A DNA stretch of 64,000 bases from assembly GCA_947462255.1 (NCBI GenBank), contig CANHOA010000007.1:62001-126000 (forward strand). The letters are read 5' to 3'. A model generated the notes under the pieces. It was not told the DNA's origin, ran no database searches, and saw only the letters and a program-made list of their open reading frames with translations. This DNA is from Flavobacteriales bacterium (lineage in GTDB: Bacteria > Bacteroidota > Bacteroidia > Flavobacteriales_D > Crocinitomicaceae). This document shows positions 24,311 to 32,575 of this stretch, piece after piece (within the stretch, counting starts at the first letter, position 1; every line of letters starts with the position of its first letter). A program made the position numbers and the translations under genes.

Positions 24311-25135
24311 ATGAAAGTTGACATTATTAACGGAAGCTATGTTGGTTCAGATAAACGTGAAAGTCTTTATGATCTTAGTATTCCTATGCAGTTTAATGGG
24401 CAACTCATTATTTTTGTTCACGGCTTTATGGGTTTTAAAGATTGGGGGGCTTGGCACTTAGTTCAGAAATATTTTACGGAGAAAGGCTTCGCATTTTGTA
24501 AATTTAATTTAAGTCATAACGGCGGCACAGTGCAAAACGGCATCGATTTTCCGGATGAGGAATCCTTTGCAAGAAATACCTATTCATTTGAAGTAAATGA
24601 TATTAAATGCATTACCAATCAGATTATTCCATACTTTGAAAAAACGCCAGAAATTCATCTAATTGGGCATTCGCGAGGTGGTGGTGCAGCACTTCTTGCA
24701 GCAAAAGAAATTGGCTCAAAAACACTTAGTTTATGGGCTTCGATATCCTCTATAGCATCTCGATTTCCAGCAAATGAGACGCTAAAAAAGTGGGGAGAAG
24801 ATGGTATTCGCTATGTGGAGAATTCAAGAACGAAACAAGCATTACCTCAGTATTTTTCATTGTTCCAAGACTTTCAAGAAAATCACAAACGCCTTGACAT
24901 TGAAATAGCTGCTCGTTCCTTAGAATGCGCTGTTAGTGTTTTTCATGGAAAACAAGATAAATCCGTTGATCTTTCTGAGGGAGAATCATTGGCTAAATGG
25001 CTGAATGTCGATCTTTTCATTTTGGAAAATGCTGACCACGTGTTTGGAGCAAAACACCCATGGAAAGAAAAGCAACTGCCGATAGCATTAAAAAAATTAT
25101 GTGCTGAAACATGCCTCTTTTTGACAAAAAACTAA
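24311..25135 (+). CDS. Alpha/beta-fold hydrolase
   Basis: Serine hydrolase of 274 residues from the ATG at 24311 (MKVDIINGSYVGS). The oxyanion HG motif is FVHGFMGFKDWG, the nucleophile elbow LIGHSRGGGAA (Ser in GHSRG), the acid probably Asp in FHGKQDKSVDL, and the base His in ENADHVFGAKHPW. Overall it resembles dienelactone-hydrolase-like and acyl-esterase-like cytoplasmic proteins; the substrate cannot be told. An upstream in-frame ATG at 24287 lies inside trmB and is less likely. It starts 2 bp after trmB and is probably co-transcribed with it. Confidence 0.88.
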   Translation: MKVDIINGSYVGSDKRESLYDLSIPMQFNGQLIIFVHGFMGFKDWGAWHLVQKYFTEKGFAFCKFNLSHNGGTVQNGIDFPDEESFARNTYSFEVNDIKCITNQIIPYFEKTPEIHLIGHSRGGGAALLAAKEIGSKTLSLWASISSIASRFPANETLKKWGEDGIRYVENSRTKQALPQYFSLFQDFQENHKRLDIEIAARSLECAVSVFHGKQDKSVDLSEGESLAKWLNVDLFILENADHVFGAKHPWKEKQLPIALKKLCAETCLFLTKN

Positions 25136-25140
25136 CTTTG
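25133..25140 (+). promoter_or_regulatory. -7 box TAACTTTG of the SDR gene
   Basis: Exact TAnnTTTG match that begins on the stop codon of the upstream hydrolase and ends 17 bp before the ATG at 25158. Confidence 0.55.
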
Positions 25141-25157
25141 CAAGCAATAAATTAATA

Positions 25158-26153
25158 ATGAAAATACTTGTTACAGGTGCAGATGGTTTATTAGGTAGTA
25201 ATGTAATCAGAGAATTGATAAGTAGGAAGTACGAAGTAAGTGCCCTAGTTCAAGAAGATCGCACATATATTACATTAGTTGGCCTGCCCATTTCAATAAT
25301 AAAAGGAGACCTTATCGATGCCCAGAGTATAAATAATGCTTGCTCGAATGTAGATGTTGTGATTCATTGCGCAGCAAATACAAGCATGTTTCCACCGCGG
25401 CAGCAAGCAGTAAAGCGTGTTAATAAATCAGGAACGCAAAATATTATTGATGCATGCAAGCTAAATAAGGTAAAGCGATTGATATACGTTGGAACAGCAA
25501 ATTCATTTAATTCCGGTACCATTGATCATCCTGGTAACGAAACCAATGAATACACAGCCCTTAAATATGGACTTGATTACATGGATTCAAAATATGAAGC
25601 GCAATGCTTAGTCCTTGAAGAAGCAGCCAAAGGAACCCTCGATGCGCTGGTTGTTAATCCTACATTTATGATCGGACCCTATGATAGCCGACCAAGCTCT
25701 GGAGAAATGATATTGGGAATTTATTTCAAAAAAATTCCTGGTTACACGCTCGGAGGTAAAAACTTTGTTGCTGTTAAGGATGTTGCCTTTGCTATTGCTA
25801 ATTCAATCACCCTCGGACAAAAAGGACAATGTTATATTCTTGGTCATGAAAATTTAAGCTACAAGGAGGCATTTGAAAAAATTTCTACTGTATTAAATGT
25901 CCCTTCCCTAAAATTTAAGCTAAGTACCGGCCTTGTTCGCTTTTATGGGAACATAAATTCTTTCTTGGGAAAGTTCCTTCCCTACAATCCCAAAATATCG
26001 CGGGAGTTAGCAATACTCGCATCTGAAACACATTTTTATTCTTCAAAAAAAGCGATTACTGAGCTCAAAATGCCTCAAACTCCGTTGGAGATTGCCATAG
26101 CAGAATGTTATGCCTGGTTTGATGAGAATAATTACCTCAAAAAATCAACATAA
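25158..26153 (+). CDS. NAD(P)-dependent epimerase/dehydratase (extended SDR)
   Basis: Extended short-chain dehydrogenase of 331 residues related to dihydroflavonol-4-reductase-like proteins. The Rossmann motif is TGADGLLGSNVIREL (residues 6-20). The segment DVVIHCAANTSMF holds the usual post-beta-4 motif, and Tyr and Lys of the catalytic YxxxK are in YMDSKYEAQ. It is full length with no signal peptide. Reactions in the family include reduction of sugar or steroid-like ketones; the substrate is not predictable. It is followed after 2 bp by a CPBP-family membrane protein and then a Gre-like factor, forming a three-gene unit. Confidence 0.9.
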   Translation: MKILVTGADGLLGSNVIRELISRKYEVSALVQEDRTYITLVGLPISIIKGDLIDAQSINNACSNVDVVIHCAANTSMFPPRQQAVKRVNKSGTQNIIDACKLNKVKRLIYVGTANSFNSGTIDHPGNETNEYTALKYGLDYMDSKYEAQCLVLEEAAKGTLDALVVNPTFMIGPYDSRPSSGEMILGIYFKKIPGYTLGGKNFVAVKDVAFAIANSITLGQKGQCYILGHENLSYKEAFEKISTVLNVPSLKFKLSTGLVRFYGNINSFLGKFLPYNPKISRELAILASETHFYSSKKAITELKMPQTPLEIAIAECYAWFDENNYLKKST

Positions 26154-26155
26154 AT

Positions 26156-26902
26156 ATGACAACTGAAGCCGTTGATATTAATTGGCAAGCAACTGATCTA
26201 GTTTCTTTTCTACCCCTAATGTTATCATTAGTATTTTTTACCGTGTATTGGTTTATAGCACAATCCAGTAAAATAAAAGGTATGTTCCTTACTAAATTTG
26301 CACTTGACGAAGCACTTGTTAAGCACTTATTTTTTACTAAAACCATTGGATTCATTAGCATGGGGATAATACCTTTAGTGATTTGTTTGTTGGTATTTCC
26401 AACTACTTCATTTGCTAATTTTGGGCTTACCTCAGGTTTGAAAAATAGTGCCTTTACCCTAACATGGATTGGAATACTATCCATTATTGTCATTCCAATT
26501 GCCTATTTCAGTGCAAAAAAACCAAAGAACTTAGTTAATTACCCACAAGCTCGATCCAAAATTTGGACAAAAAAAATGATGTTGACAGAAGGATTGGGAT
26601 GGTTTATTTATCTATTTGGCTATGAATTATTATTTCGAGGAATACTGTTATTCCCCTTGGTTGCCGCAATTGGTGTTTGGCCCGCGATTGGTGTGAATAT
26701 CGCACTATATTCGGCTACCCACATTCCAAAAGGAGTTGAAGAAACCATCGGCGCTGTTCCGCTAGGACTTGTACTTTGCATCCTTACCTTATTATCGGGA
26801 AACATTTGGATTGCCTTTTTCGTGCACGTTTTCATGGCTTGGACGAATACCTTTACAGCGCTTCACTATAATCCTGAAATGACCTACGCAGCTAAAAAAT
26901 AA
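26156..26902 (+). CDS. CPBP (Abi) family intramembrane protease-like protein with altered Glu pair
   Basis: Polytopic membrane protein of 248 residues with about seven hydrophobic segments. It matches the CPBP/Abi family of Rce1-like intramembrane metalloproteases by GYELLFRGILLFPL (motif 1), SATHIPKG (motif 2 His) and FVHVFMAWTN (motif 3 His). In the usual EExxxR motif the first Glu is replaced by Tyr (YELLFR), while the second Glu, the Arg and both His residues remain. Activity is therefore uncertain. Family members take part in prenyl-protein processing, bacteriocin self-immunity or envelope functions. It overlaps no neighbour but lies 2 bp after the SDR and 5 bp before the Gre-like gene. 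Confidence 0.82.
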   Translation: MTTEAVDINWQATDLVSFLPLMLSLVFFTVYWFIAQSSKIKGMFLTKFALDEALVKHLFFTKTIGFISMGIIPLVICLLVFPTTSFANFGLTSGLKNSAFTLTWIGILSIIVIPIAYFSAKKPKNLVNYPQARSKIWTKKMMLTEGLGWFIYLFGYELLFRGILLFPLVAAIGVWPAIGVNIALYSATHIPKGVEETIGAVPLGLVLCILTLLSGNIWIAFFVHVFMAWTNTFTALHYNPEMTYAAKK

Positions 26903-26907
26903 ATACC

Positions 26908-27354
26908 ATGGATAAGGTAATGATTTATCAATCAACCTTGGAGGCATTAAATAATAAAATCAATGACTTAAGATTGATTCTACAAGAAAGCTATCCTTCC
27001 ATGTTTGATGACTCAAAAAGTTCTGCCGGAGATAAACATGAAACTGCTCTTGCCATGGCCCAATTAGAACAAGAAAAACTAACCAAGCAATTAAATATAC
27101 TACTACTGCAAGAGGCAAGTATGAAAGTCATTGATCCTACCTTGAAACACCAAAAAATTACCATTGGAAGTTTGGTAGAAACCAACAAAGGATGGTATTA
27201 TTTTTCTATCAGTTTAGGGCAATTGATTTGTCAAAACAATGCTTTTTTTGCACTGAGTTTGGAAGCGCCTCTGGGTCAAATAATGAGAGGTAAAGTCGCA
27301 GGTGAACAAGTAACATTTAATGGAATGATAACAGAAATTATCTGCGTAATTTAA
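26908..27354 (+). CDS. GreA/GreB-like transcription factor
   Basis: Protein of 148 residues with the Gre layout: an N-terminal antiparallel coiled coil (about 5-75; LEALNNKINDLRLILQES, HETALAMAQLEQEKLTKQLN) and a C-terminal FKBP-like domain ending SLEAPLGQIMRGKVAGEQV. True Gre factors bind RNA polymerase and insert the coil tip through the secondary channel to rescue stalled complexes. The coil here is shorter and the acidic tip less clear (FDDSKSSAGDKHE), so it may be a Gre-like regulator without cleavage activity. I recall relatives misnamed as 3-oxoacyl-ACP synthases. It ends the SDR-CPBP unit. Confidence 0.75.
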   Translation: MDKVMIYQSTLEALNNKINDLRLILQESYPSMFDDSKSSAGDKHETALAMAQLEQEKLTKQLNILLLQEASMKVIDPTLKHQKITIGSLVETNKGWYYFSISLGQLICQNNAFFALSLEAPLGQIMRGKVAGEQVTFNGMITEIICVI

Positions 27355-27374
27355 GCTGATAGATAAATTAGACT

Positions 27375-27382
27375 TACCTTTG
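27375..27382 (+). promoter_or_regulatory. -7 box TACCTTTG of the T9SS type B gene
   Basis: Exact TAnnTTTG match ending 14 bp before the ATG at 27397. Confidence 0.6.
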
Positions 27383-27396
27383 ATGAAAGGTTATTC

Positions 27397-30015
27397 ATGC
27401 GTGTAATTTTTCTTTGTTTTTTATTTTTTGGAATAGTCATTCCAACGCGCTTATTTTCTCAATCACTTATCATCAATGAAGTTTCCCAAGGACCTACAGG
27501 ATCGAAAGAATATGTCGAGCTTTTAGTTATTCCGGGCGTCAATTATAATCCTTGCATTGCTGGTACAAACTGTCTTGATTTAAAAGATTGGATAATTGAT
27601 GATAACAATGGTTATTTTTCAAATGGACCAAGTACCGGGGAAGGTGTTGCTGGTGGTTGTATTCGTTTCGCGAATAATAGTTTTTGGTCATGCATCCCTG
27701 TTGGGACCTTGATTGTCATCTACAACGATGCCGATCTAAATGCCTCAATGCCAGCACAAGATTTAAGTATGGTGGATAATAATTGCCGCTTGGTAATTCC
27801 TATTTCTTCTACCTTATTTGATAAACATACCACATCACCCTCAACTGGCACTGGTCAGACCTATCCAATGTCAGGATATAGTGCAGGAGGGGCATGGAGT
27901 AACGTGGGCATGGCGAATACCGACGATTCCTTTCAGATTTATAGTTCCAGTAATTATACTGTTCCAGTACATGGTGTTAGTTGGGGAAATAACAATAGTG
28001 CAACTATTATCTACTTCACCGGACCTGCAACAAACAGCGTGTATAGTTTTACAAATAATTTTTCTAATAGTCCCATTGTACAAGCAAATTGGACTGTCGG
28101 AAATTGTACGGCGCCAAATAACCAAACACCAGGATTAGCGAATAATGCAGGAAATCAAGCCTATATTAGTTCCCTAACAAATAATTGCATTGCTATACAG
28201 CCAATTCAAGGAAATTTAAACCTTGTAATTCCTGCAACTTGTGGCTGCAATGCCTCAGCTTCGGCCGCTCCTACTGGAGGAAGTGCTTATAGTTATGTCT
28301 GGATGAACAGTGCTCAAGTTCCGATTGGTCAGACGAATGCAACGGCAACTAACCTGTGCTCAGGGTGGTATTTTTGTCAAGTTACATCCGCGAATGGATG
28401 TGTAATTATTGATAGTATTCAAATTCCAAATAGTGTCCCGATTACAGAACCTTTGTTTGCAAATATTGGCGCTCTTTGCCAAAATTCGGTTGCGCCATTA
28501 CTTTCGAATATCTCTACAAATGGGATCAGCGGCACATGGTCTCCGCCCTTAATTTCAACCAACATCATTGGAAATACCACTTTTCAATTTACACCCAATG
28601 CTGGCCAATGCGCCGATACAGCTAGCTTAATCGTTTATATTTTAAATGGTGCGCCAGCCGTCTTTAACATAGATTCAAGCTATTGTGTTTTTGCAAGTCC
28701 ATCCCTACTTCCATCAATCTCTGCGAACGGAATTTCAGGAACTTGGAATCCTGCTACTATTACGACAGGTTCCGCAAGCCAAACTAGCTACACCTTTACA
28801 CCTTTATCCGGACAGTGTGCTATAGGAACAACTATTAGTATTGATGTCTTGGACAGTATTCCGCCATCATTTTTTTATTTTGGTACCTACTGTATCAATG
28901 AAGTACCTTTAACACTTGAACCGCAATCAACTAATTTTTACAATGGTACTTGGAACCCGAATTCAATAAATACGAGTACTCAAGGTGTTTCATATTATAC
29001 CTTCACACCTTTTGATCAAGCCAATAATTGTGTTACAAGCCTTACCCTAAACATTGTCATTACCGATTCCATTGTTCCCTTATTCAACCAAATGGGGCCT
29101 TATTGCGTTGGCGATGTTGCACCAACCATGCTAACACAATCAAATCAAGGCATTTCAGGTTCTTGGTATCCCAGCCCAATAAATACGAGCATTGCAGGCA
29201 CCTACAGCTTTATCTTTACCTCGATACCAATGGCATGTACCACCATTGGAACAATGGATATCGTTATCGCAGCATCAATTGTAGTCGATGCAGGGAATGA
29301 TACTACCGTTTGTTCTGGAAGTCCGGTTTTATTAACGGGTAGTGGCGCTACAAGCTACAGTTGGTCAAATGGGATTCAAGACAGCACAATTTTCATTGCT
29401 AATACCACGACCAATTACACCGTAACAGGAAACTCAGGTTCATGCCAAGACACGGATGACGTATTAATTACGGTCATACCTACTCCATCCGCATCAGTTT
29501 CTGGAAATGTCACAGGAAATAGTGCTCAATTTACAAATACTACGACCAATGGAACGAATTATTTTTGGGATTTTGGAGATGGGAACACCACTACTTCAGG
29601 AACATTAGCAGGCATTAATCATACGTATACCGCACCTGGAACCTACCAAGTTCAAATGATTGCAAACAACAATGGATGTTTAGACACCTCCTATTATAGT
29701 ATTACGATTCAGCCGATTATTCCACCTGAACCAATCGTTCCACTTAGTGTTGACATTCCAAATTTCTTCACTCCGAATGGCGATAATGATAATCAACTTT
29801 ATGAATTACTCTTGGAAGGAGATAGCACATTTACAGCGGTAATTTTGAATAGATGGGGAGAACAAGTTACAGAATTAAATGAGCAAAATCCGAGTTGGGA
29901 TGGCACCTTCCGAGAAAAAAATTGTCCTGAAGGAGTCTATTTTATTATTTACAAGGTAATTGGCATCGATCAAACCACCAAAGAAGGCCATGGATTTTTA
30001 CATTTAATTAGGTAG
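27397..30015 (+). CDS. Secreted T9SS type B protein with Ig-like repeats and PKD domain
   Basis: Large secreted protein of 872 residues. A signal peptide (about 1-22) is followed by a lamin-tail-like domain (SLIINEVSQGPTGSKEYVEL, about 24-230), then four tandem Ig-like repeats of about 60-65 residues (about 355-625, bases 28465-29275), each with paired cysteines and the core GISGTW or NGTW, then a further Ig-like module, a PKD domain (YFWDFGDGNTTTSG, about 700-770) and a gliding-motility-type C-terminal domain (IPNFFTPNGDNDN ... NRWGEQV ... WDGTF ... GVYFIIYK). That last domain marks export and surface attachment by T9SS. It is probably an adhesin or surface-layer protein. Confidence 0.9.
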   Translation: MRVIFLCFLFFGIVIPTRLFSQSLIINEVSQGPTGSKEYVELLVIPGVNYNPCIAGTNCLDLKDWIIDDNNGYFSNGPSTGEGVAGGCIRFANNSFWSCIPVGTLIVIYNDADLNASMPAQDLSMVDNNCRLVIPISSTLFDKHTTSPSTGTGQTYPMSGYSAGGAWSNVGMANTDDSFQIYSSSNYTVPVHGVSWGNNNSATIIYFTGPATNSVYSFTNNFSNSPIVQANWTVGNCTAPNNQTPGLANNAGNQAYISSLTNNCIAIQPIQGNLNLVIPATCGCNASASAAPTGGSAYSYVWMNSAQVPIGQTNATATNLCSGWYFCQVTSANGCVIIDSIQIPNSVPITEPLFANIGALCQNSVAPLLSNISTNGISGTWSPPLISTNIIGNTTFQFTPNAGQCADTASLIVYILNGAPAVFNIDSSYCVFASPSLLPSISANGISGTWNPATITTGSASQTSYTFTPLSGQCAIGTTISIDVLDSIPPSFFYFGTYCINEVPLTLEPQSTNFYNGTWNPNSINTSTQGVSYYTFTPFDQANNCVTSLTLNIVITDSIVPLFNQMGPYCVGDVAPTMLTQSNQGISGSWYPSPINTSIAGTYSFIFTSIPMACTTIGTMDIVIAASIVVDAGNDTTVCSGSPVLLTGSGATSYSWSNGIQDSTIFIANTTTNYTVTGNSGSCQDTDDVLITVIPTPSASVSGNVTGNSAQFTNTTTNGTNYFWDFGDGNTTTSGTLAGINHTYTAPGTYQVQMIANNNGCLDTSYYSITIQPIIPPEPIVPLSVDIPNFFTPNGDNDNQLYELLLEGDSTFTAVILNRWGEQVTELNEQNPSWDGTFREKNCPEGVYFIIYKVIGIDQTTKEGHGFLHLIR

Positions 30016-30023
30016 TTATCTAA

Positions 30024-30572
30024 ATGATTCATTTAAAATTATACATGATCATGTTAGGGTGTCGGCCAAAAGGCAGAAACACAGAACAACATGACATATT
30101 TTTTGGAATTGGAAGCTCGATTAACGATATAATTCCCCAACTTAATACATTCTGGCCTGAGGCAAAGGGAAAAATTCACATTGATGCATGGCGAGAAGTG
30201 AGCTGTGTCGACCAACACAAAATAGAAATAGTTGCCAAAGGACTTGAAACATCCAATCAAACGCAATTGTTTTTCATCAATCTAGGCGGATACAAAGAAA
30301 ATGAATTCGAAGAATACCACTACAAAATAATATGCACCGGCGAGACCTTATTGGAGGCCACTACAAAGGCAAAAGCAACTAGCTTTTACAAACATTATGA
30401 CTTTAATGGCGCCAAGTCGCACATTGACGACAAATTTGGAATTGATATAGATGAAGTGTATAATGTTACTGATATTCTTGCGTCCGATTTAACAGCGAAA
30501 TTTGCGATAAAAATCACCAAATCCAATGATTTGACCGATGATGAATTACATATTGGATATCTCAAGTTATAG
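30024..30572 (+). CDS. DUF1543 family protein with internal duplication
   Basis: Cytoplasmic protein of 182 residues that I recognise as DUF1543 from its opening LYMIMLGCRPKGRNTEQHD and DIFFGIG. The family is known in Bacteroidota and some Proteobacteria and has no assigned function. The two halves look homologous: LYMIMLGCRPKGRNTEQHDI (about 6-25) aligns with LFFINLGGYKENEFEEYHYK (about 83-102), and IHIDAWREV aligns with SHIDDKFGI. This suggests a duplicated small alpha/beta unit. It begins 8 bp after the T9SS type B gene, possibly on the same message. Confidence 0.85.
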   Translation: MIHLKLYMIMLGCRPKGRNTEQHDIFFGIGSSINDIIPQLNTFWPEAKGKIHIDAWREVSCVDQHKIEIVAKGLETSNQTQLFFINLGGYKENEFEEYHYKIICTGETLLEATTKAKATSFYKHYDFNGAKSHIDDKFGIDIDEVYNVTDILASDLTAKFAIKITKSNDLTDDELHIGYLKL

Positions 30573-30651
30573 TTGATTAAATTGCATCAATATGCTAAAT
30601 CAAAGCAAAATCTTCCACCAAATAAGGTCATGAATGTTTACATTTTATACC

Positions 30652-30861
30652 TTAAGTCAAGGTAACCTCATTATTTTCAATTTCTACAACATCGTCAATA
30701 ATCATTTTAGCACGTCTTCGGTATTCGATTTCGCCATTCCTAAGCACCAATCCTGCATCAATTAAATGCTTGGCATGACCACCTGTGGAAGCAATACCTA
30801 AAGCCTTCAACAAGGCCATTAATTCGATATACTCACCTTCAATTTTAAACGTTGACGTCAT
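30652..30861 (-). CDS. Small S4-domain RNA-binding protein
   Basis: Protein of 69 residues that is essentially one S4 RNA-binding domain (YIELMALLKALGIASTGGHA, AGLVLRNGEIEYRRRAKM), similar to E. coli YbcJ-type proteins. Such proteins bind structured RNA, probably rRNA or tRNA; the precise partner is unknown. The ATG overlaps the MeaB stop codon in an ATGA junction, so translation is coupled. It is the last gene of the bshA-elbB-meaB operon. Confidence 0.9.
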   Translation of the reverse strand: MTSTFKIEGEYIELMALLKALGIASTGGHAKHLIDAGLVLRNGEIEYRRRAKMIIDDVVEIENNEVTLT

Positions 30862-31895
30862 ACTTTCCCTTTAAAATTAGCATATAGTTCATCTGCTGCC
30901 TCGAAGGGAGAAATCAGACCTTGTTTTACCTTCTCTTGATAATTTAGCAATTCGTCTTTCCATGCTTTTTCGCCGAAAAAACCCTGTTGAATTAAAAAAG
31001 AAATGTTTTCATTGAAAAATGAGATGTCTTGTTCTTTTCGCTGAAATTCATGCATTCCATTGGATTTCATCAGGTCAAAATAGCGATTTACTAAGTCGTA
31101 AACTTCCTCTATTTTTTCTTCTTCTAAACTGCTACAAGTTTGCACTTTAGGAAGCCAATCCCCTTCTTGATGAGCAAATAAATGCAAGGCATTTTGATAG
31201 GCTATTTTTGCTTCCTTAGCCCTTTGACTATTTTCACCATCTGCTTTAGTAATTAGAATAGCATCAGCCATTTCCATGATGCCACGTTTTATTCCTTGAA
31301 GTTCGTCACCAGCACCCGCGAGCATGAGTAATAAAAAGAAATCAACCATAGAATGCACCATCGTTTCAGACTGACCAACACCCACGGTTTCGATAATAAT
31401 TACATCATAGCCAGCCGCTTCGCAAAGAAGGATCGACTCGCGTGTATGACGCGCCACACCACCAAGCATATCACCTGTTGGCGTAGGGCGAATAAAAACA
31501 TTTTCTTGCAAGGAAAGCCAATTCATGCGTGTTTTATCGCCCAAAATACTCCCCCCACCAATCGATGAAGAAGGATCAATAGCCAACACAGCAATGCGAT
31601 GTCCCTTGCTCAGTAATACCTTACCAAAAGCTTCAATAAAGGTACTTTTCCCAACACCAGGAACACCCGTAATTCCTAATCTCCAAGCGCCGCCAGCATA
31701 CGGCATGAGTTTGTTTACTAATTTACTGGCCTCTTTTCTAAATTCAGGTGAATTATTTTCAATTAAGGTAATGGCGGAGGACAAGGCTGCACGATCTTTT
31801 GACAACAATAGAGGCAATAACTTATCGCACGTTAAACTCTCCAATCGTTCCTTTCGGCTATGCCTCCAATCATCAATAAAAGAATCGTCTACCAT
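30858..31895 (-). CDS. meaB: Methylmalonyl-CoA mutase-associated GTPase MeaB
   Basis: G3E-type P-loop GTPase of 345 residues that gates loading of adenosylcobalamin into methylmalonyl-CoA mutase and protects the enzyme. Motifs: Walker A GVPGVGKSTFIEAF, AIDPSSSIGGGSILGDKTRM, IETVGVGQSETMV and LITKADGENSQRA (base specificity). The start is the ATG at 31895, which shares a base with the elbB stop (TAATG); an upstream in-frame ATG at 31985 would add 30 residues with no family similarity. The matching two-subunit mutase is not in the window; the only mutase seen, IcmF near 60 kb, carries its own G domain. Confidence 0.94.
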   Translation of the reverse strand: MVDDSFIDDWRHSRKERLESLTCDKLLPLLLSKDRAALSSAITLIENNSPEFRKEASKLVNKLMPYAGGAWRLGITGVPGVGKSTFIEAFGKVLLSKGHRIAVLAIDPSSSIGGGSILGDKTRMNWLSLQENVFIRPTPTGDMLGGVARHTRESILLCEAAGYDVIIIETVGVGQSETMVHSMVDFFLLLMLAGAGDELQGIKRGIMEMADAILITKADGENSQRAKEAKIAYQNALHLFAHQEGDWLPKVQTCSSLEEEKIEEVYDLVNRYFDLMKSNGMHEFQRKEQDISFFNENISFLIQQGFFGEKAWKDELLNYQEKVKQGLISPFEAADELYANFKGKV

Positions 31896-32575
31896 TATAC
31901 TAATTGTTTTAGCGCGAGCAAAGCAGATTGAACATTCAAGCGAACATCTAAAATTGAAGCATCCATCATATAACAAGGAGCACAAACAATTTTATTCTCA
32001 TGATCAATTAAAATTTCACGAACATTTTTATCTTGTATAGCGGCACCAGTTTGCTTTATTCCCTCTTGAAAATCAAGAATATCATAAGGAGAATCCTCTT
32101 TTGTGGAACCAATAGATAAGGTTAAGGGAATTGAACTATTCTTCATCGCTAAAGCAAGAACCACAGGGCTAACACAAAGTGCTGCAATTGGTTTTCCAAC
32201 ATTTATTAAATTCACAATGAGTAATTTGACTTCCGGTAATATTGTTCCATCAGCACCATGAAAAGCCCAAGATGTAAAATTCTTTGCGCTTCCAAAGCCA
32301 CCGGGAATAACTAAGGCATCAATATCGACAGGTTGAATGGCGCGAATATTATGAATTTTTCCCCGTGATATTCTAGCGGCTTCAATCAACATATTACGGG
32401 TTTCAGGTAATTCCTCACCGCTAATATGGTTAATCACATGATGTTGATTTGCATCGACTGCTATACAAACCGCCTCATCGCCCATTTCTTCAATAGCTAA
32501 CAATGTTAGCACCGCTTCTTGAATTTCAACACCGTCATAAACCCCGCAACCTGAAAGAAGCACGCCTATTTTCAT
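31895..32575 (-). CDS. elbB: ElbB-type glyoxalase (class I glutamine amidotransferase-like fold)
   Basis: DJ-1/PfpI-like protein of 226 residues of the ElbB/ES1 family. Diagnostic segments are the opening VLLSGCGVYDGVEIQEAV, the central DALVIPGGFGSAKNF and the nucleophile elbow IAALCVSPVVLA, whose Cys aligns with the reactive cysteine of the family. E. coli ElbB has glyoxalase activity and was linked to isoprenoid synthesis. It sits between bshA and meaB with 4-bp and 1-bp overlaps. Glyoxal detoxification beside the bacillithiol synthase gene fits a thiol and carbonyl stress theme, although that is inference. Confidence 0.93.
   Translation of the reverse strand: MKIGVLLSGCGVYDGVEIQEAVLTLLAIEEMGDEAVCIAVDANQHHVINHISGEELPETRNMLIEAARISRGKIHNIRAIQPVDIDALVIPGGFGSAKNFTSWAFHGADGTILPEVKLLIVNLINVGKPIAALCVSPVVLALAMKNSSIPLTLSIGSTKEDSPYDILDFQEGIKQTGAAIQDKNVREILIDHENKIVCAPCYMMDASILDVRLNVQSALLALKQLV

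Noticed and set aside
31896-31985. 30-residue N-terminal extension of MeaB
   Set aside because: No similarity to the family, and the ATG at 31895 makes a TAATG junction with elbB.
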